Program-made: the position numbers and the translations under genes
NCBI GenBank assembly: GCA_029962745.1
Contig: CM057160.1
Coordinates: forward strand, 846,501-910,500
DNA: 64,000 bases
Source of the DNA: Echinometra lucunter
Lineage: Eukaryota; Echinodermata; Echinoidea; Camarodonta; Echinometridae
Direction: 5' to 3'
Notes under the pieces: generated by a model
Seen by the model: the letters and a program-made list of their open reading frames with translations, nothing else
Databases searched by the model: none
What the model was told of the DNA's origin: nothing
Part shown: piece by piece, positions 11,093 to 22,735 of the stretch
How positions within the stretch are numbered: the stretch's first letter is position 1
Layout: the number at the start of each line of letters is the position of its first letter

Positions 11093-11592
11093 NNNNNNNN
11101 NNNNNNNNNNNNNNNNNNNNNNNNNNNNNNNNNNNNNNNNNNNNNNNNNNNNNNNNNNNNNNNNNNNNNNNNNNNNNNNNNNNNNNNNNNNNNNNNNNNN
11201 NNNNNNNNNNNNNNNNNNNNNNNNNNNNNNNNNNNNNNNNNNNNNNNNNNNNNNNNNNNNNNNNNNNNNNNNNNNNNNNNNNNNNNNNNNNNNNNNNNNN
11301 NNNNNNNNNNNNNNNNNNNNNNNNNNNNNNNNNNNNNNNNNNNNNNNNNNNNNNNNNNNNNNNNNNNNNNNNNNNNNNNNNNNNNNNNNNNNNNNNNNNN
11401 NNNNNNNNNNNNNNNNNNNNNNNNNNNNNNNNNNNNNNNNNNNNNNNNNNNNNNNNNNNNNNNNNNNNNNNNNNNNNNNNNNNNNNNNNNNNNNNNNNNN
11501 NNNNNNNNNNNNNNNNNNNNNNNNNNNNNNNNNNNNNNNNNNNNNNNNNNNNNNNNNNNNNNNNNNNNNNNNNNNNNNNNNNNNNNNNNNNN
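11093..11592. other. Assembly gap 1 (500 N)
   Basis: Exactly 500 N, the size used as a placeholder for gaps of unknown length. It follows a run of T. It may hide HDX exons. Confidence 1.
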
Positions 11593-12083
11593 TTTCTCTT
11601 CTGTTTTATATTTCTACCCGTTTTGTGTTTTCTGTTTGCAATTTAACAATGTTTTCCATCTCATATAACAAATATAATTTCAAGGAAAAAGTCTCACAGT
11701 TATTATGAACATAATATTCAACAACGTTAGAATGCTCGGCCTTTTCAATAAATCGTCACATCTTATTCAGTTGATATCACTATTATAGCTCACTTACTTC
11801 ATTGCAATTTTTTCCATCCTCTCTTCCCGTTCTAGTCCTCTTTATCTCTCCCTGTCTCTCTGTCTGTCTCTCTCTCTCTCCCTCTCTATCCATCTATCTA
11901 TCTATCTATCTCTGTCTCTTATATCCTTTTCCCTTTATCTTTACTTGTTCTTCAACGTTTTCATTCTTCTATTATGCCTTTTGATCTCCCCTTTGCACGC
12001 ATGTTTACATAGTTGAGATGCCTTTTTACCGTACTTTTCTTTATCCCTTAAACTATTTTCATCTCCATTTCTTCTTAATACAG

Positions 12084-12196
12084 GAGAGGAGATTTACATC
12101 GTGAATAAAGATCGGATGGTGATAGGTACGGGGATGCTTTATCCTAGGCCTCATGAGAAAATGACGTTCAAGAGCTCGCCAGAATATGCCGAATAA
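12084..12196 (+). CDS. Possible terminal exon (uncertain)
   Basis: After the acceptor TTCTTAATACAG, a frame entering in phase 1 encodes EEIYIVNKDRMVIGTGMLY, then PRPHEKMTFKSSPEYAE, and ends in TAA. The composition is protein-like and base use is higher in GC than the surroundings. However, the last secure HDX exon leaves in phase 0, so an extra exon (perhaps in gap 1) would be needed. It could also belong to another gene or be chance. Confidence 0.28.
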
Positions 12197-12535
12197 ACCT
12201 TTCCAAATCTCATCTCCGTAAGACAAGTGCGTAAACAAGCTATATAAAGGCCTACAAATTCAGCAACTATACAGGCCTAGATATCTTGTTGTTGTTACTG
12301 TGACGTCAGAGTGCACCCCCCCCCCCCATCATCACTATAGATCAGAGAGGTACTGTATAAGTTCAGTATGAAATATTCTTGTACTTTGCAAAATCACAAG
12401 CATTGTCTTTGAAAAAAAATTATGCTTTCCGATACATATGGTTGTATATGTGTTTATAATCCTGTCCTCATCCCCACCCCCTTTCCCTCATTTTCCTTCG
12501 CTTAAGCCAGTACCTACTCCCATCCTCATCCTCTC

Positions 12536-12545
12536 CTCTCTCCTA

Positions 12546-12576
<31 letters not shown>

Positions 12577-12634
12577 CTCTCTCTCGCTTTTTCATTTCAA
12601 TTTCCCATCCTTTTCTCTTCCCTTTCTCAGTTCT

Positions 12635-12672
<38 letters not shown>
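12536..12672. repeat. (CT)n microsatellite
   Basis: CT-repeat tracts separated by short pyrimidine-rich sequence. The similar tract at 14522-14735 is another such array. Leucine/serine-rich open frames across both are composition artefacts. Confidence 0.9.
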
Positions 12673-12674
<2 letters not shown>

Positions 12675-14080
12675 TTTTTTTATATATTTTTTTATGTGTG
12701 GTCATTCCAAGAGCTCATACTATTTACATGTAATAAGTTTCTGAGGAGATTTAGAATGCAAATTTTAAAAGTCATGAGCGAAAAACAAAATTGAACTCTT
12801 TGTACATGCAACTCAAAGTGTGACTTGCATTTTCAAAGCACGGTATCATTTTGGCTTTAAAAACTGATCAATCAAACCAATTTCTTGCCTCTGAGTGAAA
12901 TGATGTACAGTTTTACAGACAATCGATCATGTATATAGTTCTATGTATTTATTCACTTTCTGATTTGTCTACGTTTGCCAAGACTACCATTAGTATTTTG
13001 TTATTTCTCTCCCCGCTCCTTCTGAATGAATGACGAAAAGATAATATATGCATTATCACAAACACAGATTTGAATGACATATAGTTAGGTGGGTTTTATT
13101 TTCATTTATTTCCATAATTAGCAGCTTTTCTTTCATTTCCGAATAGTGACGTAGGAAGTTTCTGTGACGAAAACTAAGCTAGATTTTTCTAATCGTTTTA
13201 GATGATTACTTTCTAACATGACCATTTGGGAAATTTATCTACAAATTGTTTAATCTGGGATTTCTATGTCATTAGCGTATTCTCTGTTTTTGTGTCTTTG
13301 TTGTTGTTGTTTTCTTTAATTCAGTTATTCTGACAGCTTCAGAACAAAGTGTCACAACAAAGAACGATAACAATCAATTTGTAAATCATATTTTTGTCCG
13401 CTTTCTTAGCATATCTAGATAGTGGAGAGCACCTTCCTGAACTTTGAGTTGAAAAAGCTGGCTCCACAATTTTGTTTCATTTAACATATTTAAAAAAAAC
13501 TTTATTTTTTAGGAGAGGCGTTGTCGTGAATGTCCGTATCTACTGTTGTTCGCTAAACGATTTTATCCAATCTTGTAGTATATGATATAGATTTAGAATT
13601 TATGTCATTATTTATTTGGTATGTATACTGTCGTAAGAGCTTTTTTTTTTTTTTTTTTAAAATCATTTCAGCCATTGCACTTCTTTTCTTTTTCTTTTTT
13701 TTTTCAACAAAATCAGTGCCCGTGAGCTGCCAATGTATTCCAGTTATTCTATGTATTCATGTTTTTTATTTTGTTTTGCTGACGCCAGATAGAGATCACT
13801 CATAATTATGTTATCTCGAAGAGCGTTAATGTCGATTTTGAGCTACCCTTGTTTTCTCTCGTTTTAAGCCTTGTTCATAAATGACGTAATACCATCAAAA
13901 AGACGCGACCAAATGAAAATCATTTTACCCTTTAAGGACAATGTATAGACAATTTTCAATGAAACTAAAATTGTGAAGCGCATTTAACGTCGTGATATTT
14001 TGTCACGATTGTTCTCTCTCTCTCTCTCTCTCTCTCACTATTCTTTTCAGAGACAGTTTACGGTATCGTGTGCGAACTTG

Positions 14081-14220
14081 CCCTGTTTCATAAAACTTGT
14101 TATCGATAATAAGTTGCAATAACTGTTATAAGCTACTGAAATCCTTACATCTGATTGGCTGAGAGCAAATTTGACATTACTGTGGCAGTGGTTACTGATA
14201 ATAAGTTTTATGAAACAGGG
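14081..14220. mobile_element. Short MITE, GTTTCAT family, copy 1
   Basis: The 140-bp element starts CCCTGTTTCATAAAACTTGT and ends with its inverted copy (one mismatch in 24). The centre contains GATTGGCTGAGA. The element at 59204-59356 has related ends and the same central word, so they are one family. The superfamily is not clear; no convincing target duplication is seen here. Confidence 0.75.
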
Positions 14221-14521
14221 CCCAGGGCTTACAAGTTTCTTGTTGCATAATTCCAACGGTTTTTGTTGCTAAAAGTAAACAGTAAAATACTTGCCGAAAT
14301 ATGATAAGTGAATTTAATTATGTTCCATCGTGTGGTTATTTTGTTATTATTCTGTGTGCCCAAGCCTCAGAAGAAACATGCTAAAAAGTATCAATATTAA
14401 TTTGAGAGTTTGTGGATGAAGAATGTGTCATGACAAATGGCTGATTAAGAACTGATCTTGATCAATGAAAATGAGATAGTTGAATATTGCTTTACAATTT
14501 TTTTCCTCACATTTCATCTTT

Positions 14522-14735
14522 CTCTCCTCTCCCACCTCTTTCCTCTCTCTCTCTCTCTCCTTTTCTCTCTCTCTCTCTCTCCTTTTCTCTCTCTCTCATC
14601 TCTCTGTCTCTCTTTCTCTTCCTATCTCTCTCTTATCTTCTCTCTCTCCCTCTCCCACTCTCTCTTATCTTCTCCCAGTTCTCTCTCACTCTCTCTCTCT
14701 TTCTCTTTCTTACTCTCTTTCTCTAACTTTTTCTC
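14522..14735. repeat. CT-rich microsatellite cluster
   Basis: About 210 bp made almost only of C and T with interspersed (CT)n and TTTCTC. All three plus-strand frames stay open by composition. Confidence 0.9.
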
Positions 14736-15132
14736 GAACTGATATACTTGATATATACTTGATACATAAACAGGTGGGGTTTTTTCTTTGTATTATCATT
14801 ATTAATGTTTTCACAATAAAAATATAACAATATAAACACAAAGATTTTACAAGTAGGCCTATAAAAGAACATCAGCCATTAAAGCATATTTTTATAGCAG
14901 TCTTGGGTGCAACAGTTGGCTGCCGGGGAAGAGGAGAGCAAAGAGAGTAATCACTGTAATCGTAATGATCCCTCTTCCCGACCCATCGATGCACTGCAGA
15001 AGACCGTTACAAATATAGCATGATGGTTATAAAATAAATTGAGTTGACTTAAAATGAATTGAAAAGGTCTTTACTGGATTCATCTGACTGGCAACCAAAG
15101 GTCGAATTGCACAGATTTACATAATACATGTT

Positions 15133-15164
<32 letters not shown>

Positions 15165-15350
15165 GAGGATATAAAAAAATGTGACATAGAAAAAAGAGAC
15201 AATTTCGTGGACAAATAAAAGATTCGATATATCAGAGAGTGCAATTAGCATACACTTGCACACGAAACGAAATCTTGTAATTCATCTGAGAAATATAACA
15301 AATAAAAACAATCAAATGCAACCAAAAAAAGCTAAAACAAGCAAACATAT

Positions 15351-15596
15351 CGAGGGTTTAGTGCAACAAAAGGCTGTCTGCATTTTTTATTTGAATTAGA
15401 TTTCGAAATTAAAATGATCTAGTAGAGACCAGGAACCCATCGGTAACAATGGTTTCTACAACAAACAGTTGGGTATTACCCAAAATAGATATGGCTTCTG
15501 CTTTAAATTGCAGTGCGTCAGTGCAACAAATCTTTATTTCAAGATTTATCAAAATTGCCAAAAATGAAGAAAGCCCTTTGTTGCACTAGACCCTCG
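15351..15596. mobile_element. MITE with 26-bp terminal inverted repeats
   Basis: The 246-bp element starts CGAGGGTTTAGTGCAACAAA and ends with its inverted form (TTTGTTGCACTAGACCCTCG). Both flanks read ATAT, which suits a TA or ATAT target duplication of the Tc1/mariner type. There is no coding capacity. Confidence 0.75.
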
Positions 15597-16070
15597 ATAT
15601 GTGAGGAAAAGTGGTCGTGAACGTTTGAATGTTTCTGAAGTTACAAAGTTGTTTTGACTGGAACGAAAATAGGGAATTCAAGACTGATGCTAAAAAAAAG
15701 TAATGCTAAATATAAAAAGGTGGAATAAATCCAAGAAAAATATCCAAGTAGAAAATAGAGGAAAAGCAAGAGCAAATATTACACCATTTATGGAAATAAG
15801 ATTATGATTAATATCACATGGTCAAAAATAAGAAAGTGTAGGGTTGCAAAAGTTACGTTATATAACAAAAACTTCATAGGCCTAACAAAAGGGGGTGACA
15901 ACCGTTTTTCGGATCCGCAGCTATCATGGCTTTGGAGATGCAGTGATTTTATGGGCTAAACAAAGTCATAAGAATTCGCAGAGAAAGATAATTTTACACA
16001 GTAGACTATTTACAATAACGAAAAATACAGATAATTGCGGGAATAAATCAAACTACTGTCTGTTGCTGTT

Positions 16071-16937
16071 TTACATATGCCAAGGAATGTTGTCTGCTTG
16101 CTGTGGTTGAATATGAGGGGGAAGAGGGAAGGGTGGGGCATTGTCGGGAATACTCGGAAAATCTGGCATCGGTGGAAGAAGTCCCTTATCCATACCGGGC
16201 CACGTCGGGCGAGGTTTGGGTAATCGTTGACGAGGTCCACTCAGCCTTCGCAAACTCCAGAGAATATCATCACGTCGAGCGGGGCCAAGCTCTTGAATAC
16301 CTACCACAACGTCTCCACTCATCGACGTTGCGTTTACGGTCTTGACATTCACTGAAAACGAATCGTACATCGCCACCGGTGGAGTAGCTTCTTGCCTTCC
16401 TTCAAGTTGAGGTAGATTTGGAATGGTAGGCGTACTTGGAAAATCTTGGATTGGCGGAAGAACAACCTTGTCAGTGCTCAGCCAGGTCGATGAAGGTGTC
16501 GTTGTCGGCAAAAATTCTGTCGACGTTTCGTTTATTACCTCCAGCCCTATGAAAGCGTCATCGTCGTCGGCGGCGGCGTCGTGTCTGAGAATGCTCTCCC
16601 TGAGTTTCTGATGAGATTTCCTGATCAACTCCCGGAACAATGCAACGAGTTTTAAAGAAACAAACGTGGACCGGCAATTCGAACACGCTGTCTCCTTGAG
16701 CGATCGCTGGACGATGTCCAGTATCGTGAGGTCTCTGAGGTCGAATTCATCCTGTTGATTAGGGTGGCTAGATCTCTGAAGTCTTAAAGACGTGTCCGGT
16801 CCCAAGTCTTCCCGAATCACTGGCGTTGTCACAAATTTATTGAGGGGAACTGCGGAGGAAGGTAAAACATAGTTTGAATACACTAAGATCATCACGACTG
16901 GAAGACGCAACAAAACGTTGTAAATCATTGTAATCAT
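16071..16937 (-). CDS. Predicted secreted protein with two W-x4-K-x2-LPP-x2-DFPS repeats, unrecognised
   Basis: A single open frame of 288 residues from an ATG at 16937. Residues 8-25 are hydrophobic and end PSSA-VP, a plausible signal-peptide cleavage site near residue 29. A CxxC pair (C85, C88) precedes a basic amphipathic stretch (SLKLVALFRELIRK). An acidic DDDD tract follows at about 124, with NxT sites at N136 and N202. Residues 151-170 (TWLSTDKVVLPPIQDFPSTP) and 245-264 (TWPGMDKGLLPPMPDFPSIP) form an internal repeat with 12 identities. Basic sites (RR at 221-222 and 230-231, RQR, KPR) lie before the second copy. This could be a peptide precursor, but I do not recognise the family. The CxxC-helix is faintly like activin/myostatin prodomains, yet no cystine-knot domain is present. 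A strong acceptor-like CTTCCTCCGCAG ends at 16850, so the true exon might instead begin at 16849. Confidence 0.6.
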   Translation of the reverse strand: MITMIYNVLLRLPVVMILVYSNYVLPSSAVPLNKFVTTPVIREDLGPDTSLRLQRSSHPNQQDEFDLRDLTILDIVQRSLKETACSNCRSTFVSLKLVALFRELIRKSHQKLRESILRHDAAADDDDAFIGLEVINETSTEFLPTTTPSSTWLSTDKVVLPPIQDFPSTPTIPNLPQLEGRQEATPPVAMYDSFSVNVKTVNATSMSGDVVVGIQELGPARRDDILWSLRRLSGPRQRLPKPRPTWPGMDKGLLPPMPDFPSIPDNAPPFPLPPHIQPQQADNIPWHM

Positions 16938-18894
16938 GCTGCCCGAACAAGACACTGATAATTTCGTTTTTGTTTCCACTTTTCAGGATGATAATAAAAT
17001 GTTGCAAAGACAAAATGACAACGATCTGCAATGTTGAGTTCTTAGGAAAAGATATAGGATAGTAGTGTTTCACTGCTAAGAGCGGTTAGAAGAGATGCAG
17101 TTTGTATATGATCAAGCTAAACACCTCCTTGCGGTTCGAGAGATCATGAAAACGTAGACAACTATGCCATTTATTCGAGATGCTATGTCCTTATATTCGT
17201 TCAGATATCGTCCTGATCACTGATGAAACAAGGAAAGTAGATCAGCGACAGGTAATCGTGATTTACCAAAGGTCACGTGGTGTGCGCTCCAATTAAGCAT
17301 GCATGTCTTACATTTCTCTCTCCTTATGATTTGGAGATCTTTTCCCAGGGTTTCTTTCTTTCTTTCTTTCTTTCTTTCAACTTTTTTTTGTAAGTGTGTA
17401 CATAATGATGGAGAAAGTTAAAACTGAAAAATATTGATGTGATATAATTCGACTAATGAGAGAGGCTCGAATCAGGTCTGAACGCGATTGAAAGTGAAAA
17501 CTCAAGGAGTCTGTCGGCTTCTCTCTTTTCAGTTTTCATTTTCATCGACGTCTTCAAAGCTCTTATAAAGTCAGGCTAGGGCACGGACTAGTCGATGGAT
17601 AAATACTTAAAACGATCACGACCTCCTGGAGTATTGATAAGAGGGGTGCCAAGGCGTCGGTGCCTTGTTCAACAACTCAACGTGATCAATGCTCCCCCAT
17701 CACCTCTAAGTTTTCGGGGCGGTTTTCTCTGCGACTTTTCTCTCTTTATCTCAAAGCATAATAATCCCTTCCCAACCCACTCCCCTTCCCCCTCTCTCCC
17801 CTCTCCCTCTCCCCCTCCCCTCCCTAGCTCCCCCTTTCGCCTCTATCTCCCACTCTCTCTCCTTCTTCTCTCCTCTCTTTCAGCATATTTCGCCATTAGA
17901 TGATGATAAAAAATAATGATAATGTTTGCTGTCGAGGACATTGGTCTGAAAAATCTTTGTCAACAGAAATTAAAAACACGTTGTCATATTACTGATATCC
18001 TTGCTGTCTGCTTGTCTAACATCTCTAATATCTCTGATAAGAGAGTTATCTGAAATTTATGGATCAAAGCACAGGTGTCCGGCAATTATTCCCCCCCCCC
18101 CCCCCCCCCCCCCGCCTATGATTCGCATCCCTGCGTACCTACTTCCCTCCGCCCTATAACGCCGCTCTATAGAGACACGACTTTGAAAACCCTGGCACGA
18201 GGCTAGCCATGTCACGTAAGAGAAGTAGGTTGGAAATCATTGCATTAATCATGAGCAGTTTTACTGGTAATACTCGGATTTTCTCTTTCTATTTCAGTAC
18301 CGTACCATCGTATGCATGGTACTGTCCCCTCAACAATAACAACATTCAGTGATACAGGAGTTTGTGTACTTGGGTAAAAGATGAGATAAAACTAGCTAAC
18401 ACTCTCAAGTTGGGATTGATCTAAAGGTATGCACACATTGAGATAGGTCATGAGACATGTGCTGTGATTTATAGCTGAAAGTTAAACATCATCATTGGTT
18501 AAAAGTCACTGTTTTGATTTGTAACGAGCCGAAAGGCAAGTTGTGTGATAGGCTGAAAGTTGCTCAGGTTATACCCGATATTTTAGAATGTAGATCAACT
18601 TTCATTTCCAAATTTGACAGAAATTGGAGTATGGAAAATCTTCCTTATTCAGGTCTTAATATATCATGGGATACTTTCGTGTGTAAGGAATTCTTTCGAA
18701 GTAAAAGCATTATAAGCTAGCATGCAGCTTCGAATACGAGTCGTACAAATGGCACCTGACTGGAAGCAAGCAGGTCGAGTTTTCGACCAAGGTGAGGCAT
18801 ATGATTCCAAGACTAATAATACTTTCTTATTTGGAATACAGAATTTTGGCATATTGAATTTCGTGAGACATTTCAGAGTGAGCACCATAGTAAT
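16938..18894. other. Intergenic, no gene seen
   Basis: It contains a (TTTC)n array (about 17350-17379), a pyrimidine-rich stretch (17755-17885) and a 23-base poly-C run (18091-18113). I find no exon or clear element on either strand. The first few hundred bases should hold the 5' region of the minus-strand secreted-protein gene. Confidence 0.5.
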
Positions 18895-19150
18895 CAGAGG
18901 CAGCGCCAGGGTATTTTGATAGGGGGGGGCAAGATTACCCATAGGTGAGTTTATCTACGTTTTAAATGAAAAAAAAGGAGTATTATATGGTTACATGACC
19001 CAACCCTCTTTTTTCCCATACTGTTCTTCCTTTTTTCTCCTTTTTTCTTCTTCTTCTCCTCTTTTTATTCTTTTTGTTTAGTCGCTTGAAAATCATAGGG
19101 GGCGGTCGCCCCCTGCCCCCCCCCCCCCCCCCCCCGTAGCGCCACCCCTG
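18895..19150 (+). mobile_element. hAT-type MITE, family G (copy 2)
   Basis: The 256-bp element starts CAGAGGCAGCGCCAGGGTAT and ends GTAGCGCCACCCCTG. It matches the reverse complement of 8843-9120 at both termini and internally (GGTGAGTTTATCTACGTTTT, CATGACCCAACCCTC, then a pyrimidine-rich tract and poly-C). The flanks are only partly alike (5 of 8 bases), so the target duplication is decayed. Confidence 0.65.
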
Positions 19151-19261
19151 ACCATAATTGTAGCAGACGAGTGTTTTACAGACTTGACAGAGGTGGATCC
19201 TGTGGATACTGACGCTGTACAAGAAGCTGTCGTCATCATCATAATCACCACCACCATCATT

Positions 19262-19292
<31 letters not shown>

Positions 19293-19680
19293 CTTATATT
19301 CAAATCATGACCAATAAGACCCTTGAATGAGACCAATTTTTATTTCAAATGCATATGTAACCCTGGCCCTAATGCTATTTTCAACATCCTGTCGTAGTAA
19401 TAGGCCGTATTTATGGAGGTTTATAAAGTTGGGCTCGTTACGATTATCGATCGGAAAATAAATTCTGCTTTTGTAGCCTGAGCTCCTTCAAAGCAAATCC
19501 AGTAGAATAGTGGATCAAACGAAGCCATATTCATTTTAAAACGCCCTATTTTTACAGTTTGTTTTTAAAAAGGTGTTTTCAATATGTAAGTAGGTCAGTG
19601 GCAGACTGGATCCAGGTCTTTCTGGGATGGGGAGGAGGGATACAATAATATATCAACAACAAAAAATCTCTGGCCAGCTA

Positions 19681-19687
19681 CAGAAAA

Positions 19688-19738
<51 letters not shown>
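19681..19738. repeat. Poly-A plus (TA)n microsatellite
   Basis: About 22 A followed by about 16 AT units. It sits directly upstream of the LINE fragment. Confidence 0.9.
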
Positions 19739-19769
19739 TGGGGAACTTTATTCAAGCTACGCTATTATT

Positions 19770-21390
19770 CTCTCAATTGACCTCACATTTAGCAAAGGTA
19801 ATGCTAAAAAATCAGGTGATTTCAAAGTAGCCTACAAAGATCAAATAATTCAGAGAAAAGAATCTGTAAAGTATTTGGGCATCGAATTAACCAGCCAGGT
19901 TTCTTGTTTATCTCTAGTAGAATCTATAGTAAAGAAGGCCAACTCCCATTTGAAATTTTTGTACAGATATCAAAATTGCATGAATTTATATGCAAGGCGT
20001 ATATGCTTTGCTCTTATACTAACGCTGCGTGTTATAATAATTTAGGCAAGTCAGATCAAAAGAAACTGAAAATTATTCAAAATAAGATGGTAAGATTCAT
20101 TCATTGTTTAGGCCCCAAAACGCACGTTGGCTATAACGAGCTCTCTGCAGTCGGTTTACTTGATGTCAATCAAAGATGAAAACAACTTATACTGCACCAC
20201 GCACACAGATAACTCGAGGGCTAATCATTATATTGGCCGCAATTTTAATCTTGTTACAAACTTACATAATTATGATACAAGATATATAGTCAATATAATT
20301 TTATCTTGCCCGAACGAGTAGGCAGTATTGGCAACTGCTTTTATTATAACGCAATCAAATACTGGAATTATCTCCCTAATAATATTAAAGCAATTAAAAG
20401 ACTACTGAAAGAGTTCCTATCACTCAGTGGCGGCACCAAGGGGGGGGGGGGCATGGGGGGGCATTTGCCCCCCCACTCAGAAGCTTTGCCCCCCAGTTGC
20501 CCCCCCCCCCAGAAATTTTGAGGACTGAAAAGAAAAATTATACAGTAATTTGTAAATAAGTAGATGTTGTCATAAGCATCATATTCAAGCTGTGAAGTGC
20601 TCTAAAATACCATTTTCAGCTCTTCAAAACTTTGATTGAAAATCAAGAAAGTGTTTATTTTTTTTTTTTAAATTTTTATTCTAAAATGCGATTAAAAACA
20701 AGAAAAGTACCCATTTTTGGCTCGCTCGCTTCGCTCGCTCATCATATTTCAGAACATTTATTCGAAAATGCGATTAAAAACCAAAAAAGCGGTTATTTTT
20801 TTGTTCGCTCCCTTCGCTCGCTCGCCAAATTGATATTAAAATGTGTGTAAGCGACTAAAACTTGCGCTTCACGTTTTATTTTTCCATACACGCAAAAAAA
20901 AATTGACTGCCCCTGCCCCCCCCCAACATTTTCTTTTCCCCTCCATTTGCCCCCCCCCCCCCCCCACTTTAACAATCCTGGTGCCGCCACTGCTATCACT
21001 TGAGTCTATAGAAAAAAGAAACAAATGACATGATTTACACAATTGTATGATATGCTTTAGACATACAGATCAGTATTCTTTTTTCTAACTTATCGATGTC
21101 ATATGTATTATTTCGTTCTTTTGTGTTGATTTTTTTTTTTCGTTTTAAATGTGTTGCTGTTAAACTCCTGTAAATATGTTTCATTATGTATACAGTGCTA
21201 AATACTTACCAGCCATGTTACCAGCAGTCAAGTTGTTGTTCTCTTTAGGACCCCATTGTAAATAAGCGTTCGAGCTTTCATGGGTCATCCTGTCAAGCTT
21301 TAATGAATCTTCTTTATGTATACCATGTGCTCTTTATCACTATGTATATCTGAACTTGACAAATAAATCAAATCAAATCAAAGCGAAAAT
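19770..21390 (+). mobile_element. Non-LTR retrotransposon 3' portion, interrupted by a MITE
   Basis: The plus-strand frames, broken by frameshifts, show the C-terminal part of a LINE reverse-transcriptase ORF: KESVKYLGIELTSQ, KKANSHLKFLYRYQN, KKLKIIQNKMVRFIHCLGP, YDTRYIV and CFYYNAIKYWNYLPNNIKAI. The frame then reads KEFLSL, is interrupted by the hAT MITE at 20425-20992, and resumes SLESIEKRNK with a stop. About 360 bp of 3' UTR follow, ending ACAAATAAATCAAATCAAAT, a LINE-style repeat tail. The element is defective. The upstream limit is approximate. Confidence 0.8.
20425..20992. mobile_element. hAT-type MITE nested in the LINE ORF
   Basis: A 568-bp element with terminal inverted repeats CAGTGGCGGCACCAAG and CCTGGTGCCGCCACTG (15 of 16 match). 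It is flanked by a perfect 8-bp duplication CTATCACT (20417-20424, 20993-21000), the hallmark of hAT insertion. The inside is non-coding, with poly-G and poly-C blocks near each end and two copies of a GCTCGCT.CTTCGCTCGCTC motif followed by ATGCGATTAAAAAC-like sequence. Confidence 0.92.
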
Positions 21391-21399
21391 CAAATCAAA

Positions 21400-21612
21400 A
21401 TCATTTTTTGTTTTTGTTTTCTGTTTTCTATTTTGTAGTATAACTTTTGTTGCTTGTTTTATGCTTTTCTACTTATGCCATTTAGTTTGTAATGGATTCC
21501 CCTTAATGTCAAGCCCCTGGCTTTTTTATGGTGTTTATCCTCACACTTTTTGATGTACATATTAACTCATGCGATTTTTATGACATAAATAAATTGAAAT
21601 TGAATTGAATAG
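21400..21612 (+). mobile_element. LINE 3' UTR remnant
   Basis: A short AT-rich segment ending GACATAAATAAATTGAAATT followed by (GAATT)n-like sequence. It resembles the 3' end and tail of the LINE just before it. No reading frame is preserved. Confidence 0.4.
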
Positions 21613-22099
21613 CAGCATGACCTAATAATGACGCATGAACTACATTATGAAATGACACGTGCCAACTCTTCCTAAATAGGCCCACGAACTAGTTTTGCTT
21701 ATAATCTAATCACATGCATGCTGCGAAAGTAGGGCTTGGTCTTGATAAATACACAAATATTTTTTTTAAAGGTGTCTACAAATGAAAGCCTTTAAGCAAC
21801 AAAATTTGGGACGTTGGATTAGAAGATATGTGATAATCTTGATAAAAGGATTTCTTAGATGTCGATATCGCCGACATGTATAAATCTTCTTGATAAATAC
21901 GATCTCCTTTTATAATGATATCATTATAAATATGGAAATTGGTATACCGGGTGATCCATATTGTGAGATTCATCAATTGAAAGCAATAAAAAATTAAGAA
22001 GATATTGTGAGTTTGATATTGTGAATGTTTGAAGTCGAGATGGCCAGTTCAAGGAAGTTAATTTGACAAATCAATGTGACTGACTAAATGTTTTGAAAA

Positions 22100-22258
22100 T
22101 GAAATACAACTGCCGGAAACAACGCTCTCATGTGTTCTTCTTGATGCCTTTGTTGTTGTTTAAACTAGATAATAATAACTGCCGGAAACAATGCTCTCAT
22201 GTGTTCTTCTTGTTGTTGTCGAAACTAGATAATAAAAACTGCCGGAAAAGCTCTTATG

Positions 22259-22289
<31 letters not shown>

Positions 22290-22300
22290 GAAACTAGATA
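22100..22300 (+). repeat. Three imperfect tandem repeats of about 65 bp with GTT tracts
   Basis: Units begin AACTGCCGGAAA..GCTCTCATGTG at about 22109, 22177 and 22236. Each ends in a GTTGTT tract plus AAACTAGATAATA. The third unit carries an expanded (TTG)n array. Confidence 0.85.
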
Positions 22301-22735
22301 ATATATTTCTATTTGTTTTCTTGGTATATTCACACGTTCCATAGCTTGTTTTCCCAATCTCCTCCGAATTTTAAAAGAAATGTTTGCCCAGTCATGAAAA
22401 GACTATAATGTCTTATTCGTTACTGTTATCAAACCTATATGCACTCACGTGAATTAGCTAATTATTTTTTAACATTTCTAAAATCTTCCAATCTTAGTTT
22501 TTTGGGTTTTTTTCCATGGACTTTTACCCAAATCGTTGGTAAAGGGACATTTTTATCCAATTGTCTTCTTATGCCCATATGTTCACTTTTAGTAACAACC
22601 CCATGCACCCCTTCCCCGGATGACAAGTGACGTTCTTTAATGACATGCTTACAAAATACATGACACTATGAAGAACTACAACAGCCTCAAACTTTCTTTG
22701 TATAATCACGCTTCAGACTACGGAAATTAACTTGA

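Larger units (their letters stand above)
10211..16070. other. HDX 3' region / intergenic
   Basis: 5.9 kb with gap 1, large CT-rich microsatellites (11870-11920, 12536-12672, 14015-14038, 14522-14735), two MITEs (14081-14220, 15351-15596) and a TA array (15134-15166). Two short acceptor-led open segments could be terminal exons: 12084-12196, and 13513-13578, which is phase-0 compatible and ends in TAG. Neither has recognisable homology. Confidence 0.5.

Noticed and set aside
10937..11668. Frame spanning gap 1
   Set aside because: Most of it is N; the readable ends have no coding character.
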